A stretch of DNA of 7,266 nt from Methanobacteriota archaeon (GCA_005878415.1 VBMM01000118.1:1-7266); one strand, 5' to 3'; shown: positions 1 to 6,402, counted from the first letter of the stretch. A program made the numbers and translations. The notes: generated by a model not told the origin, from the sequence alone.

Positions 1-40
1 CGCTACCCGGGGTGCGATATTTGAGATGACCGCGCTGAGT

Positions 41-61
41 ATCAGACCTGAAATCAGACCT
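41..61. repeat. Short direct repeat, two copies of ATCAGACCT at 12-bp period
   Basis: ATCAGACCT occurs at 41-49 and again at 53-61, separated by GAA. Two identical 9-mers one to two helical turns apart can be an operator half-site pair, but two copies 170 bp upstream of the nearest start codon are also compatible with chance or slippage. No protein or RNA role can be assigned from sequence alone. Confidence 0.35.
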
Positions 62-210
62 TATGGAGCGCTTGAAACTCCCCGCGGAAGTTACCGCTGG
101 GCAATGATCGCTCCCACCCGGGGATGACCCTGAAGGCATGGTCGATCTGCCGATTTTCATGCCGACGACGACCCAAAAGGGCACCAACACTCCTCGGAAT
201 GGGACATCCT

Positions 211-218
211 AGGAAAGG
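211..218 (+). promoter_or_regulatory. Possible Shine-Dalgarno for the membrane protein gene
   Basis: The purine-rich AGGAAAGG ends 10 nt before the GTG at 229 and 16 nt before the in-frame ATG at 235. It is an imperfect match to an archaeal GGAGGTG-type site. The spacing fits the GTG start slightly better than the ATG. Confidence 0.3.
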
Positions 219-228
219 CCCTTAACCG

Positions 229-855
229 GTGAACATGTTCTTGACGATCATGGGGTCCCTGCGACGCCGGTGGCGGCGATCGGGGCCTCTGGCAACCTTC
301 TGGTTGACCATCGCAACTTGCGTCGCCGGTGGGGGCTTCTTGGCTTACGGTGAATGGACAGGGGACGTCGTTGCTCGGATCCTCGGGGCTGTGGTAAGCA
401 TTTTCGGTTTGGCCCTCGTCGCAATGTCATTGTTCGTCAAGTTGAGTCGGCCCGCCGCTGTGTCCCGCCCAGCTTGGCCCGCACGCCGCACTGTCATTAC
501 ACTGGTCTTCGGCGTCGGCGGAGGTTTAGCCTTTGCATATGGTTCTCTCTCACTCCGCCTCGCGGGGAGGCCCGCGGTTCCATACGGGTGGCTTGTCGGG
601 TACGGATTTCTGGGAGTCGTCCTGAGCTTCGTTCTGGATGGACTTCTCTGGAAGCCATCCACCCTGACAGCTTCGCAGCGACGGCGCGGTTGGTTTTTTC
701 TGGCGCTGGGTATCATCATGCTGGCCACTATGGTGGCAGCCCCCTGGCTTGGACGTCTAAGCTTCTCCGAGGCAATCCTCTTAGAGTCAATGATCCTCCC
801 GTTCCCTAGCGGAATCATCGCAAGTGCCTGGGCGAGGATTCGGGGGATAAGCTAA
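229..855 (+). CDS. Hypothetical polytopic membrane protein
   Basis: I do not recognise this 208-residue protein. It reads as an integral membrane protein with about six hydrophobic segments, near residues 21-41, 48-70, 87-107, 119-141, 153-172 and 181-201. The basic N-terminus (LRRRWRR, residues 11-17) suggests a cytoplasmic N-end by the positive-inside rule, and a basic loop (QRRRG, 150-154) precedes segment five. No catalytic motif, metal-binding cluster or transporter signature is visible. The GTG at 229 follows a purine-rich stretch; ATG at 235, two codons later, is an alternative. Codon use is less GC-biased than in all downstream genes, with TTA, ACA, GGT, GCA and CAA codons present, so the gene may be lineage-specific or recently acquired. 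It stands alone. The T-run at 881-885 downstream could end its transcript while also being the next gene's TATA element. Confidence 0.6.
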   Translation: MNMFLTIMGSLRRRWRRSGPLATFWLTIATCVAGGGFLAYGEWTGDVVARILGAVVSIFGLALVAMSLFVKLSRPAAVSRPAWPARRTVITLVFGVGGGLAFAYGSLSLRLAGRPAVPYGWLVGYGFLGVVLSFVLDGLLWKPSTLTASQRRRGWFFLALGIIMLATMVAAPWLGRLSFSEAILLESMILPFPSGIIASAWARIRGIS

Positions 856-880
856 TCCGCAACGGCCATTCGAAGGAACG

Positions 881-888
881 TTTTTATC
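881..888 (+). promoter_or_regulatory. Archaeal TATA-like box for the HPS-RraA/larB unit
   Basis: TTTTTATC stands out in GC-rich DNA and is preceded by purine-rich GAAGGAACG, which suits a TFB-recognition (BRE) element. Its centre lies about 28 bp before the ATG at 913. Archaeal transcription normally starts 25-28 bp after the box centre, so the transcript should begin at or within a few nucleotides of the start codon. A GGAGG at 906-910 ends only 2 nt before the ATG and would then lie largely outside the mRNA. The T-run could also serve as a weak terminator for the upstream gene. Confidence 0.6.
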
Positions 889-912
889 GTGATGGCGAGC
901 TAGACGGAGGAC

Positions 913-2205
913 ATGGAGCCCGTCTTGCAGGTCGCCCTCGACCACATGCACCTGAAGCGGGCGTTGCTCGCCGCGACAGAGGCGGTGGAAGGCGGGGCGG
1001 ACTGGCTGGAGGCCGGCACCCCGCTCATCAAGTCGGAGGGGATCGAGGTCGTGCGCCAGCTCAAGAAATCGTTCCCTGGCAAGACGATCGTCGCGGACCT
1101 GAAGACGATGGACACGGGCGCCTTCGAAGTCGAGATCGCCGTGAAGGCGGGCGCCGACGTCGTGACGGTGATGGGCGTCACGGACGACGCGACGATCCTC
1201 GAGGCGGTGAAGGCCGCGAGGCGGTACGGCGCGAAGATCATGGTCGACCTGATGCGGGTCGTCGACAAACCCAAGCGGGCGAAGGAGCTCGAGGCGCTCG
1301 GCGTCGACTACCTGAACATGCACGTCTCGATCGACGAGCAGATGATCGCCCAGTCGCCGTTGCAGGAGCTCAAGGCGGTCGCGAAGGCGACCTCGTTGCC
1401 CGTCGCCGTGGCGGGGGGCCTGAACTCCGAGACGGTCGCGCAGGCCCTCGAAGCAGGCGCGTCGATCGTCATCGTCGGCGGCGCCATCATCAAGGCCGAG
1501 AAGGTCGCCGAGGCGACGCGCACGATCAAGAAGGCGATGAAAGACCGCAAGTCGATCCCCACGGGCCTGTTCAAGAAGTACACCGACGCGGACGTCGCCG
1601 AGGCCTTCCGGAAGATCTCGACCCCGAACCTCGCGGACGCGATGCAGAAGCGCGGCGTGGTCACGGGGCTCGTCCCGCGGATCCGGCACGGCACGAAGCT
1701 CGTCGGACGCGCCCTCACCGTGAAGACGGCCGACGGGGACTGGGCGAAGCCCGTCGAGGCGATCGACCGCGCGAAGCCGGGGGACGTCATTGTGATCGAC
1801 GTCGGCGGCGGGCCGACCGCGGTCTGGGGCGAGCTCGCGTCGAACTCGTGCCTCGTGAAGGGCGTGGCCGGCGTCGTGATCGATGGGGCGGTGCGAGACC
1901 TCGACACGATCCTCGAGCTGAATTTCCCGTGCTTCAGCCGCCATGTCGCGCCCCACGCGGGCGAGCCGAAAGGCCTCGGGGAGATCGGGAGCGAGATCGA
2001 GTGCGGCGGGCAAAAGGTCCGCACGGGCGACTGGATCGTCGGCGACGAGTCCGGCCTCATCGTCGTGGCGCGGGAGCAGGCGGTCGAGATGGCGAACCGC
2101 GCCCTCGACGTGCTCGAGCGGGAGAACCGGATCCGCGAGGAGATCAAGCGGGGCGGCACCTTGAGCTCGGTCCTCGAGCTCGAGAAGTGGGAACAGATCC
2201 GGTGA
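913..2205 (+). CDS. Bifunctional 3-hexulose-6-phosphate synthase / RraA-like protein
   Basis: This 430-residue fusion matches the archaeal family annotated as bifunctional hexulose-6-phosphate synthase/ribonuclease regulator. Residues 1-210 form an OMP-decarboxylase-superfamily TIM barrel: VALD (7-10), E33 in WLEAGTP, the D-x-K-x-x-D signature in ADLKTMD (D62, K64, D67), VDL (111-113) and the phosphate-binding AGGLN and VGGAI segments (167-171, 188-192). This half interconverts ribulose 5-phosphate plus formaldehyde and hexulose 6-phosphate. In archaea without an oxidative pentose phosphate pathway it typically runs in reverse to make ribulose 5-phosphate. Residues about 220-405 are an RraA-like domain: STPNLADAM (236-244), WGELAS (305-310) and RD (328-329), typical of metal-dependent HMG-aldolase-like folds. 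The domain's physiological substrate is unknown. An in-frame TAG at 901-903 rules out a longer start. larB follows after 4 nt. The partner isomerase (PHI) is not in the window. Confidence 0.92.
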   Translation: MEPVLQVALDHMHLKRALLAATEAVEGGADWLEAGTPLIKSEGIEVVRQLKKSFPGKTIVADLKTMDTGAFEVEIAVKAGADVVTVMGVTDDATILEAVKAARRYGAKIMVDLMRVVDKPKRAKELEALGVDYLNMHVSIDEQMIAQSPLQELKAVAKATSLPVAVAGGLNSETVAQALEAGASIVIVGGAIIKAEKVAEATRTIKKAMKDRKSIPTGLFKKYTDADVAEAFRKISTPNLADAMQKRGVVTGLVPRIRHGTKLVGRALTVKTADGDWAKPVEAIDRAKPGDVIVIDVGGGPTAVWGELASNSCLVKGVAGVVIDGAVRDLDTILELNFPCFSRHVAPHAGEPKGLGEIGSEIECGGQKVRTGDWIVGDESGLIVVAREQAVEMANRALDVLERENRIREEIKRGGTLSSVLELEKWEQIR

Positions 2206-2209
2206 GGCC

Positions 2210-2956
2210 GTGGACCGCCGTCGGGTGGAGGCGATCCTCCGCGATCTCTCGTCCGGGAAAACGTCCGTCGGCGAGGTGATGGCGGCCCTGCGCGACCTGC
2301 CGTACGAGGACCTCGGGTATGCGAAGATCGACTCCCATCGGGATCTTCGGCGCGGGTTCCCGGAGGTCGTCCTGTGCCTCGGGAAGACGCCGGAGCGGAT
2401 CGTCGAGATCGTGCGGCGGATGAGCGCCTCGCACCGGCTCGTCCTCGCGACGCGCGCTTCGAAGTCGATCTATTCGCGGATGAAGAAGGCGCTCACGACG
2501 AAGAGGGTCACATACCACGAGGCGGCCCGGATCATTGCCGTTGGCACGCCTCCCGCCTCGCGCCGGGGCTCCGTGGTCGTCGTCACCGCGGGCACGTCCG
2601 ACGTCCCGGTGGCGGAGGAGGCCGCCGTCACGGCGGAGCTCATGGGGTCCAAGGTGACCCGCCTCTACGACGTCGGCGTGGCGGGCGTCCACCGCGTCCT
2701 CGATCGGCGGGACCTGCTGCGCAAGGCGAAGGTGATCGTCGTCGTTGCGGGCATGGAGGGCGCTCTTCCGAGCGTCGTCGCCGGTCTCGTCGAGGCGCCG
2801 GTGATCGCCGTCCCGACGTCCGTCGGGTATGGCGCGAGCTTCGACGGCATGGCGGCGCTGCTCGGCATGATGAACTCCTGCGCGCCCGGCGTGGCGGTGG
2901 TCAACATCGACAACGGGTTCGGGGCGGGCTACCTAGCCAGCATCATGAATCGCTGA
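2210..2956 (+). CDS. larB: LarB, nicotinate adenine dinucleotide carboxylase/hydrolase of nickel-pincer cofactor synthesis
   Basis: LarB carboxylates the pyridinium ring of nicotinic acid adenine dinucleotide at C5 and releases AMP. The product is the biscarboxylated mononucleotide that LarE and LarC turn into the nickel-pincer nucleotide used by LarA-type racemases. The 248-residue length is normal for LarB. The C-terminal half has the PurE-like (AIR carboxylase) fold and near-invariant family strings: VTAGTSDVPVAEEAA (125-139), DVGVAGVHR (154-162), AGMEGALPSVVAGLV (180-194), VPTSVGYGASF (201-211) and NSCAPGVAVVNIDNGFGAG (222-240). C224 and E183 align, by offset, with the reported catalytic Cys221 and Glu180 of Lactobacillus plantarum LarB (from memory). 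The GTG at 2210 lies just after GGTGAGG, which overlaps the upstream stop codon, so translation is probably coupled. larC, larE and larA are absent from the window. The stop codon abuts that of the convergent protease gene. Confidence 0.93.
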   Translation: MDRRRVEAILRDLSSGKTSVGEVMAALRDLPYEDLGYAKIDSHRDLRRGFPEVVLCLGKTPERIVEIVRRMSASHRLVLATRASKSIYSRMKKALTTKRVTYHEAARIIAVGTPPASRRGSVVVVTAGTSDVPVAEEAAVTAELMGSKVTRLYDVGVAGVHRVLDRRDLLRKAKVIVVVAGMEGALPSVVAGLVEAPVIAVPTSVGYGASFDGMAALLGMMNSCAPGVAVVNIDNGFGAGYLASIMNR

Positions 2957-3676
2957 TCAGAGGGCCGTGATGCCGAGGTACACGCCGGCGAGGTACAACA
3001 GGATGACGAGGACGACGATGCCGACGTACACTCCCTTATTCCAGACCCATACCTTCGCGCCATCGAACGGCAAGATGGGGATCATGTTGAAGCCCGCCAG
3101 GATGACGTTCATGTACCAGGCGAACACGAAGATCGTCGTGGTGAGGAACGGGACGATGTTCGTGACGGAGGCCGTCCGGACGATCGCGGCGGCCGCGAGC
3201 ATGAACACGGTCCCGATGACGAGGTTGGACCCGGGACCCGCGGCGCTGATCTTGCCGTTCTGATCCGGGGTCACGTAGCCGGCAACCATCGTCGCGCCCG
3301 GCGCTCCGATCAGGAAGCCAAAGAACGCGAACACGAACGCCATCGCCAGGCCGCGCAGGCTGTAGCGGAATTCGGCCCAAAGGCCGAACCGCTGCGCGAC
3401 GATCTTATGCGAGATCTCGTGGAGGCCGACGCCGGTCGACACGGCGACGAGGGCGCTGACGAACCACAGGCCGATCACGAGGCCGAGCTGGCCCGCGCTG
3501 AACAAGCCCCGGGAGGCGCTGACGTTCGCAAGGGTGAGCGCCGCGCTCAAGGCGAGGATTGCGACGAGCAGCTGGAACAGCTCCGTGCGGCTGAACCGCA
3601 CGCCCGGGCGTGGCCCCGAGCGGTCCTTGGTGACGTAGATGGGCGGGGGCGCGTAGTCGGAGTACGGTCCTCGCAT
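2957..3676 (-). CDS. Site-2 protease-like zinc metalloprotease (peptidase M50)
   Basis: This polytopic intramembrane protease probably cleaves a membrane-bound substrate such as a regulator; the substrate is unknown. From the ATG at 3676 it has 239 residues. The zinc motif HEISH (HExxH) is at residues 86-90 at the end of a hydrophobic segment. The second site, NMIPILPFDG, supplies the third ligand (N197 to D205, the usual NxxPxxxLDG with F for L), and AAGPGSN (145-151) is the conserved S2P loop. Hydrophobic segments lie near 33-53, 62-85, 109-124, 150-167, 174-194 and 215-237, with a proline-rich cytoplasmic N-terminus. No PDZ or CBS domain is present, so it is a minimal form. The frame extends upstream to a GTG at 3715 (252 residues), but a TATA-like box at 3697-3704 lies inside that extension, so I prefer the ATG at 3676. 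It is divergent from the helicase and convergent with larB. Confidence 0.88.
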   Translation of the reverse strand: MRGPYSDYAPPPIYVTKDRSGPRPGVRFSRTELFQLLVAILALSAALTLANVSASRGLFSAGQLGLVIGLWFVSALVAVSTGVGLHEISHKIVAQRFGLWAEFRYSLRGLAMAFVFAFFGFLIGAPGATMVAGYVTPDQNGKISAAGPGSNLVIGTVFMLAAAAIVRTASVTNIVPFLTTTIFVFAWYMNVILAGFNMIPILPFDGAKVWVWNKGVYVGIVVLVILLYLAGVYLGITAL

Positions 3677-3696
3677 CGGTCCCGGCACGGGCCCTA

Positions 3697-3704
3697 GATA
3701 TTTA
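3697..3704 (-). promoter_or_regulatory. TATA-like box for the M50 protease gene (near-palindromic, possibly bidirectional)
   Basis: Read on the minus strand, 3705-3694 is CTAAATATCTAG, the most AT-rich stretch in this part of the window. TAAATATC at 3704-3697 has its centre about 25 bp from the ATG at 3676, fitting leaderless transcription. The element is almost self-complementary (CTAGATATTTAG on the plus strand), so TBP could also direct rightward transcription toward the helicase gene from about base 3728, with a leader of roughly 130 nt. Confidence 0.45.
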
Positions 3705-3854
3705 GGATTGTCCACGTGCCCTGGGACGCGCGGTTGCGCGGCCTCCCGTCCGGGGCGGGATCGTTGCGGACCCCTGGGTACTTTCGGTCCTCTCCCCCCG
3801 GAAGTCCTTCATACGCCGGGCGCGTCGAGACCCCTTACCTTGTCGAGGCCCGCG

Positions 3855-5750
3855 ATGGAGGCGATGCAGCTGCCGGAGTCGCTCCCCGCGGGCCCCGCCT
3901 CGATGCCGTGGCCGTTCGACCGCGTGCGCGACGGCCAGTCCGCGTTCCTCGCGGATGCCCGCCGCACGATCGCCGAGGGGTCCCACCTCCTGGCCCACGC
4001 GCCGACGGGCATCGGCAAGACCGCGGTCGCCCTCGTCGCCTCCCTCGAGTACGCGATGAACGCGGGCAAGCTCGTGCTCTTCCTGACGTCGCGTCAGAGC
4101 CAGCACCGCATCGCGATCGAGACCGTGCGGCGAATCGAGGCGAAAGGACCCCACGTGGCGACCGTCGACCTCATCGCGAAGCAGTCGATGTGCCTCCAGG
4201 AGGGCGCACCCTCGTTCGGTCGCGCGTTCCACGAGTTCTGCGATCTCAAGGTGAAGTCGCGGTCGTGCGCGTTCTTCACGCGCGACAACACGGCCGTCGT
4301 CGCGGCGGTCCTGCAGCGCACGTTCCACGTGCAGGAACTCGTCCGCGCGAGCGGCGCGTGCCGCGTGTGCCCGCACAAGGTCGCGATGGATGCGGCCGCG
4401 CGGGCGAACCTCGTGGTGTGCGACTACAACTACGTCTTCAGCGAGATCCTCGAGCGGTTCTTGCCGCGGCTCGGTCGGTCCCTGGACGAGCTCGTGCTGG
4501 TCGTCGACGAAGCGCACAACCTCCCGGACCGGATCCGCGCGCACCTCGGCGGCGACCTGTGCGTACAGGACGTGCTCAAGGGGGCGAAGGAGGCGCGATC
4601 GATCGACGGCGAGGTCGCGCATCAACTGGTCGGCGTCGCGAAGTCGATCGAGCGGTTCCTCCTGGCCGTCGGCTCGGAGCGGGTCGCGCGGAAGGAGGAA
4701 CTCGTCGACGCGGTCGAGGCCGGCCTCCCGAAGGCGCCCGGCCGGACGTTCGGCTACACGGACTTCGTCGAGACCCTCGCCTTCGCCGGCGAGGAGGCGT
4801 CCCGTCGCGGCGTGCCTTCGGGCCTCCCCGCGCTGGCGGAATTCTTCGCGCGGTGGCGGGACCACGACGACGGCATCCTGCGACTGGTCGTCCCAGGTCC
4901 GGAGGGGAAGTTCGCGATCCGGCTGATGGATCCGAGTCTCCTGAGCAAGCGCGTGTTCGACGCCGTGCACGGGAGCGTCCTGATGTCCGGGACCCTGTTC
5001 CCCGCGGAGATGTACGCGGACCTCCTCGGGATCCACGCCCGGCGGCGGGTCATCCGGACGTACGGCTCGCCGTTCCCCCGCTCGAACCGGCTCCTCCTCG
5101 TCCACCCGCATCTGACGACGCAGTACGCGAGGCGGAGCGAAGGCATGCACGACCGCATCGCCCGCGAGATCGCGGCGATCGCGCTCGGCGCCCCCGGGAA
5201 CGTCGCGGCGTTCTTCCCGTCGTACGAGCAGCTCGGGGAGGCCCACCGCCGCATCCTCGGCGCCCGGTTGCGCAAGCGACTCCTCGTCGAGCGCCCGGAG
5301 TGGACGAAGGCCCAGCGGGACGGCGCGCTCGACGTGTTGCGGCTCGCCCGCGCCGATGGCGGCGCGCTCCTCCTCGGGGTGCAGGGCGGTTCCCTCAGCG
5401 AGGGCGTCGATTATGAGAGCAACCTGCTCGCCGCCGTCGTGGTCGTCGGACTGCCTCTGAGCCCGCCCGACGTCGAGGTCGAGGCACTCAAGGACTACTA
5501 TTCGCGCAAGTTCGGGTCGGCGAAAGGCTACGACTACGCCTACGTGTTCCCGGCGGTGAACAAGGTCCTCCAGGCGGCGGGCCGCCCGATCCGGAGCGAG
5601 ACGGACCGCGCGGCGATCGTCCTTCTCGAGGGCCGACTGCTCGAGCCGCGGTACGCCCGGTGCCTGCCGCCGGACTTCTCGCCGGTCCGGAGCGACTCGC
5701 CGGCGTCCGAGGTCACGGGATTCCTACGGCACGCGCCGAATCCCGCGTGA
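3855..5750 (+). CDS. XPD/Rad3-family Fe-S cluster DNA helicase
   Basis: This 631-residue superfamily 2 helicase of the XPD/Rad3/DinG type probably unwinds DNA 5' to 3' in repair. Motifs in order: Walker A APTGIGKTA (49-57, K55); an Fe-S region with C113, C129, C138 and C169 or C172; DEAH box VVDEAH (216-221); SGTL (378-381); FFPSYEQL (453-460); GGSLSEGVDY (511-520); and the arginine-finger motif QAAGRPIR (573-580). The Fe-S cysteines lie between Walker A and DEAH as in XPD. Archaea generally lack TFIIH, so a repair or recombination role is inferred. The frame is open back to 3708, but those 49 codons lack family similarity and cover the divergent promoter region. ATG at 3855 is chosen; ATG at 3864 is equally possible, since a weak TATA-like CTTACCTT (3834-3841) sits about 27 bp before it. 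bud32 starts 13 nt downstream, suggesting one operon. Confidence 0.9.
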   Translation: MEAMQLPESLPAGPASMPWPFDRVRDGQSAFLADARRTIAEGSHLLAHAPTGIGKTAVALVASLEYAMNAGKLVLFLTSRQSQHRIAIETVRRIEAKGPHVATVDLIAKQSMCLQEGAPSFGRAFHEFCDLKVKSRSCAFFTRDNTAVVAAVLQRTFHVQELVRASGACRVCPHKVAMDAAARANLVVCDYNYVFSEILERFLPRLGRSLDELVLVVDEAHNLPDRIRAHLGGDLCVQDVLKGAKEARSIDGEVAHQLVGVAKSIERFLLAVGSERVARKEELVDAVEAGLPKAPGRTFGYTDFVETLAFAGEEASRRGVPSGLPALAEFFARWRDHDDGILRLVVPGPEGKFAIRLMDPSLLSKRVFDAVHGSVLMSGTLFPAEMYADLLGIHARRRVIRTYGSPFPRSNRLLLVHPHLTTQYARRSEGMHDRIAREIAAIALGAPGNVAAFFPSYEQLGEAHRRILGARLRKRLLVERPEWTKAQRDGALDVLRLARADGGALLLGVQGGSLSEGVDYESNLLAAVVVVGLPLSPPDVEVEALKDYYSRKFGSAKGYDYAYVFPAVNKVLQAAGRPIRSETDRAAIVLLEGRLLEPRYARCLPPDFSPVRSDSPASEVTGFLRHAPNPA

Positions 5751-5763
5751 GCCCCGAAAGTTC

Positions 5764-6402
5764 TTGTCGTTGCCCCCGCATCGCGCGGTCGTGCTCTTGA
5801 AGCGAGGCGCGGAGGCCGAGCTCCGGCGGACCGAGTTCCTCGGCCGGCCTGCGGTCGAGAAGCACCGCGCTCCGAAGCGCTACCGGCTCGAGGCCCTGGA
5901 CGAGGACCTTCGGCGGTCCCGCCTCCGGACGGAGGCGCGTCTCATGGCCGAGGCCCGTGCCGCCGGTGTGGCGGTGCCGATCCTTTACGACATCGACGCG
6001 GTCGAGAACAAGATCGTGATGGAGTTCGTTGAAGGCCCGACGGGGAAAGAAGCGCTCGACCGCGGAGGGCCGTCGGCGCGCCGAATCGCGCGGGCGATCG
6101 GCCGCGTCGCGGGGCGTCTCCATCGTGCGGGGATCGTCCACGGCGACCTGACGCCGTCGAACATGATCGTCCGCAGCGGTCGGATCGTGATGATCGACTT
6201 CAGCCTCGGCGGCAGGGACGATGGCGCAGAGGCCCGCGGCGTCGACCTCCATCTGCTCCGGGAGGCGCTGGTCAGCGCGCACGCCCACGCCGACGACTAC
6301 TACCGCGAGGTGGTCCGCGGATACCGGGAGGTCATGGGGAAGGCCGCCGACGCCGTCGTGCGGAAGGTCCGGGAGATCGAGGAACGAGGGCGGTACACGT
6401 GA
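5764..6402 (+). CDS. bud32: Bud32, KEOPS complex serine/threonine kinase/ATPase
   Basis: Bud32 is a small atypical kinase that binds Kae1 in the KEOPS complex and uses ATP hydrolysis to support tRNA t6A37 synthesis. At 212 residues it is a typical stand-alone length. Features: KRGAEAEL (13-20), the family's N-terminal ATP-binding signature; K33 in VEKHRAPKRYR (31-41); αC glutamate around E57; hinge MEFVEG (86-91); catalytic loop HGDLTPSN (126-133, D128, N133); metal-binding D145 in DFSLG; and a basic C-terminal ERGRYT tail common in the family. Oddities: DFS replaces DFG, and the usual E-D-K-A-V-D-L reads AEARGVDL (155-162). The TTG start at 5764 is uncertain; TTG 5770 and GTG 5791 are in frame and closer to typical N-termini. 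The stop overlaps the next gene's start (GTGA). Some euryarchaea fuse this protein to Kae1; here it is separate and no kae1 is visible. Confidence 0.9.
   Translation: MSLPPHRAVVLLKRGAEAELRRTEFLGRPAVEKHRAPKRYRLEALDEDLRRSRLRTEARLMAEARAAGVAVPILYDIDAVENKIVMEFVEGPTGKEALDRGGPSARRIARAIGRVAGRLHRAGIVHGDLTPSNMIVRSGRIVMIDFSLGGRDDGAEARGVDLHLLREALVSAHAHADDYYREVVRGYREVMGKAADAVVRKVREIEERGRYT

Larger units (their letters stand above)
1..228. other. Gene-poor leader region with no confident gene
   Basis: No reading frame here can be defended as a gene. One forward frame is open from base 2 to a stop at 125-127 (41 codons) but resembles nothing I recognise. The region contains a 9-bp direct repeat (41-61). 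An AT-rich stretch at 151-160 (CGATTTTCAT) could be a weak TATA-like element for the gene at 229, and a purine-rich AGGAAAGG lies at 211-218. Base composition is more moderate in GC than the DNA after base 900. It could be the tail of a gene outside the window or simple intergenic DNA. Confidence 0.4.

Noticed and set aside
21..60. Possible C/D box guide RNA (GATGA and CTGA boxes)
   Set aside because: The C-box match is imperfect and the spacing to the CTGA motifs does not give the 10-12 nt guide segments of archaeal C/D RNAs.
2..127. Open forward frame at the left edge (41 codons) that could be a gene's 3' end
   Set aside because: There is no recognisable similarity, the frame is short, and other frames in the same stretch are similarly open by chance.
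135..163. Inverted repeat GGCATG...CATGCC
   Set aside because: A 6-bp stem with a 17-nt loop and no extending pairs is expected by chance. No T-run or paired regulatory feature accompanies it.
787..2013. Long minus-strand open frame (408 codons) opposite the HPS-RraA gene
   Set aside because: It is rich in Arg, Asp, Leu and His with no recognisable domain, and it lies antisense to a clearly conserved gene. In high-GC DNA such mirror frames arise from codon bias.
3824..3850. Direct repeat GTCGAGACC / GTCGAGGCC upstream of the helicase
   Set aside because: GTCGAG is very frequent throughout this GC-rich window, and two imperfect copies carry little information.
3708..3854. 49-codon N-terminal extension of the helicase frame
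   Set aside because: The residues are a Gly/Pro/Arg-rich mix with no helicase similarity, and the stretch overlaps the divergent promoter region. The family start fits ATG 3855 or 3864.
3702..5246. Long minus-strand open frame (514 codons) opposite the helicase gene
   Set aside because: Same low-complexity Arg/Glu/Asp composition and no family motif. The plus-strand helicase motifs are complete.
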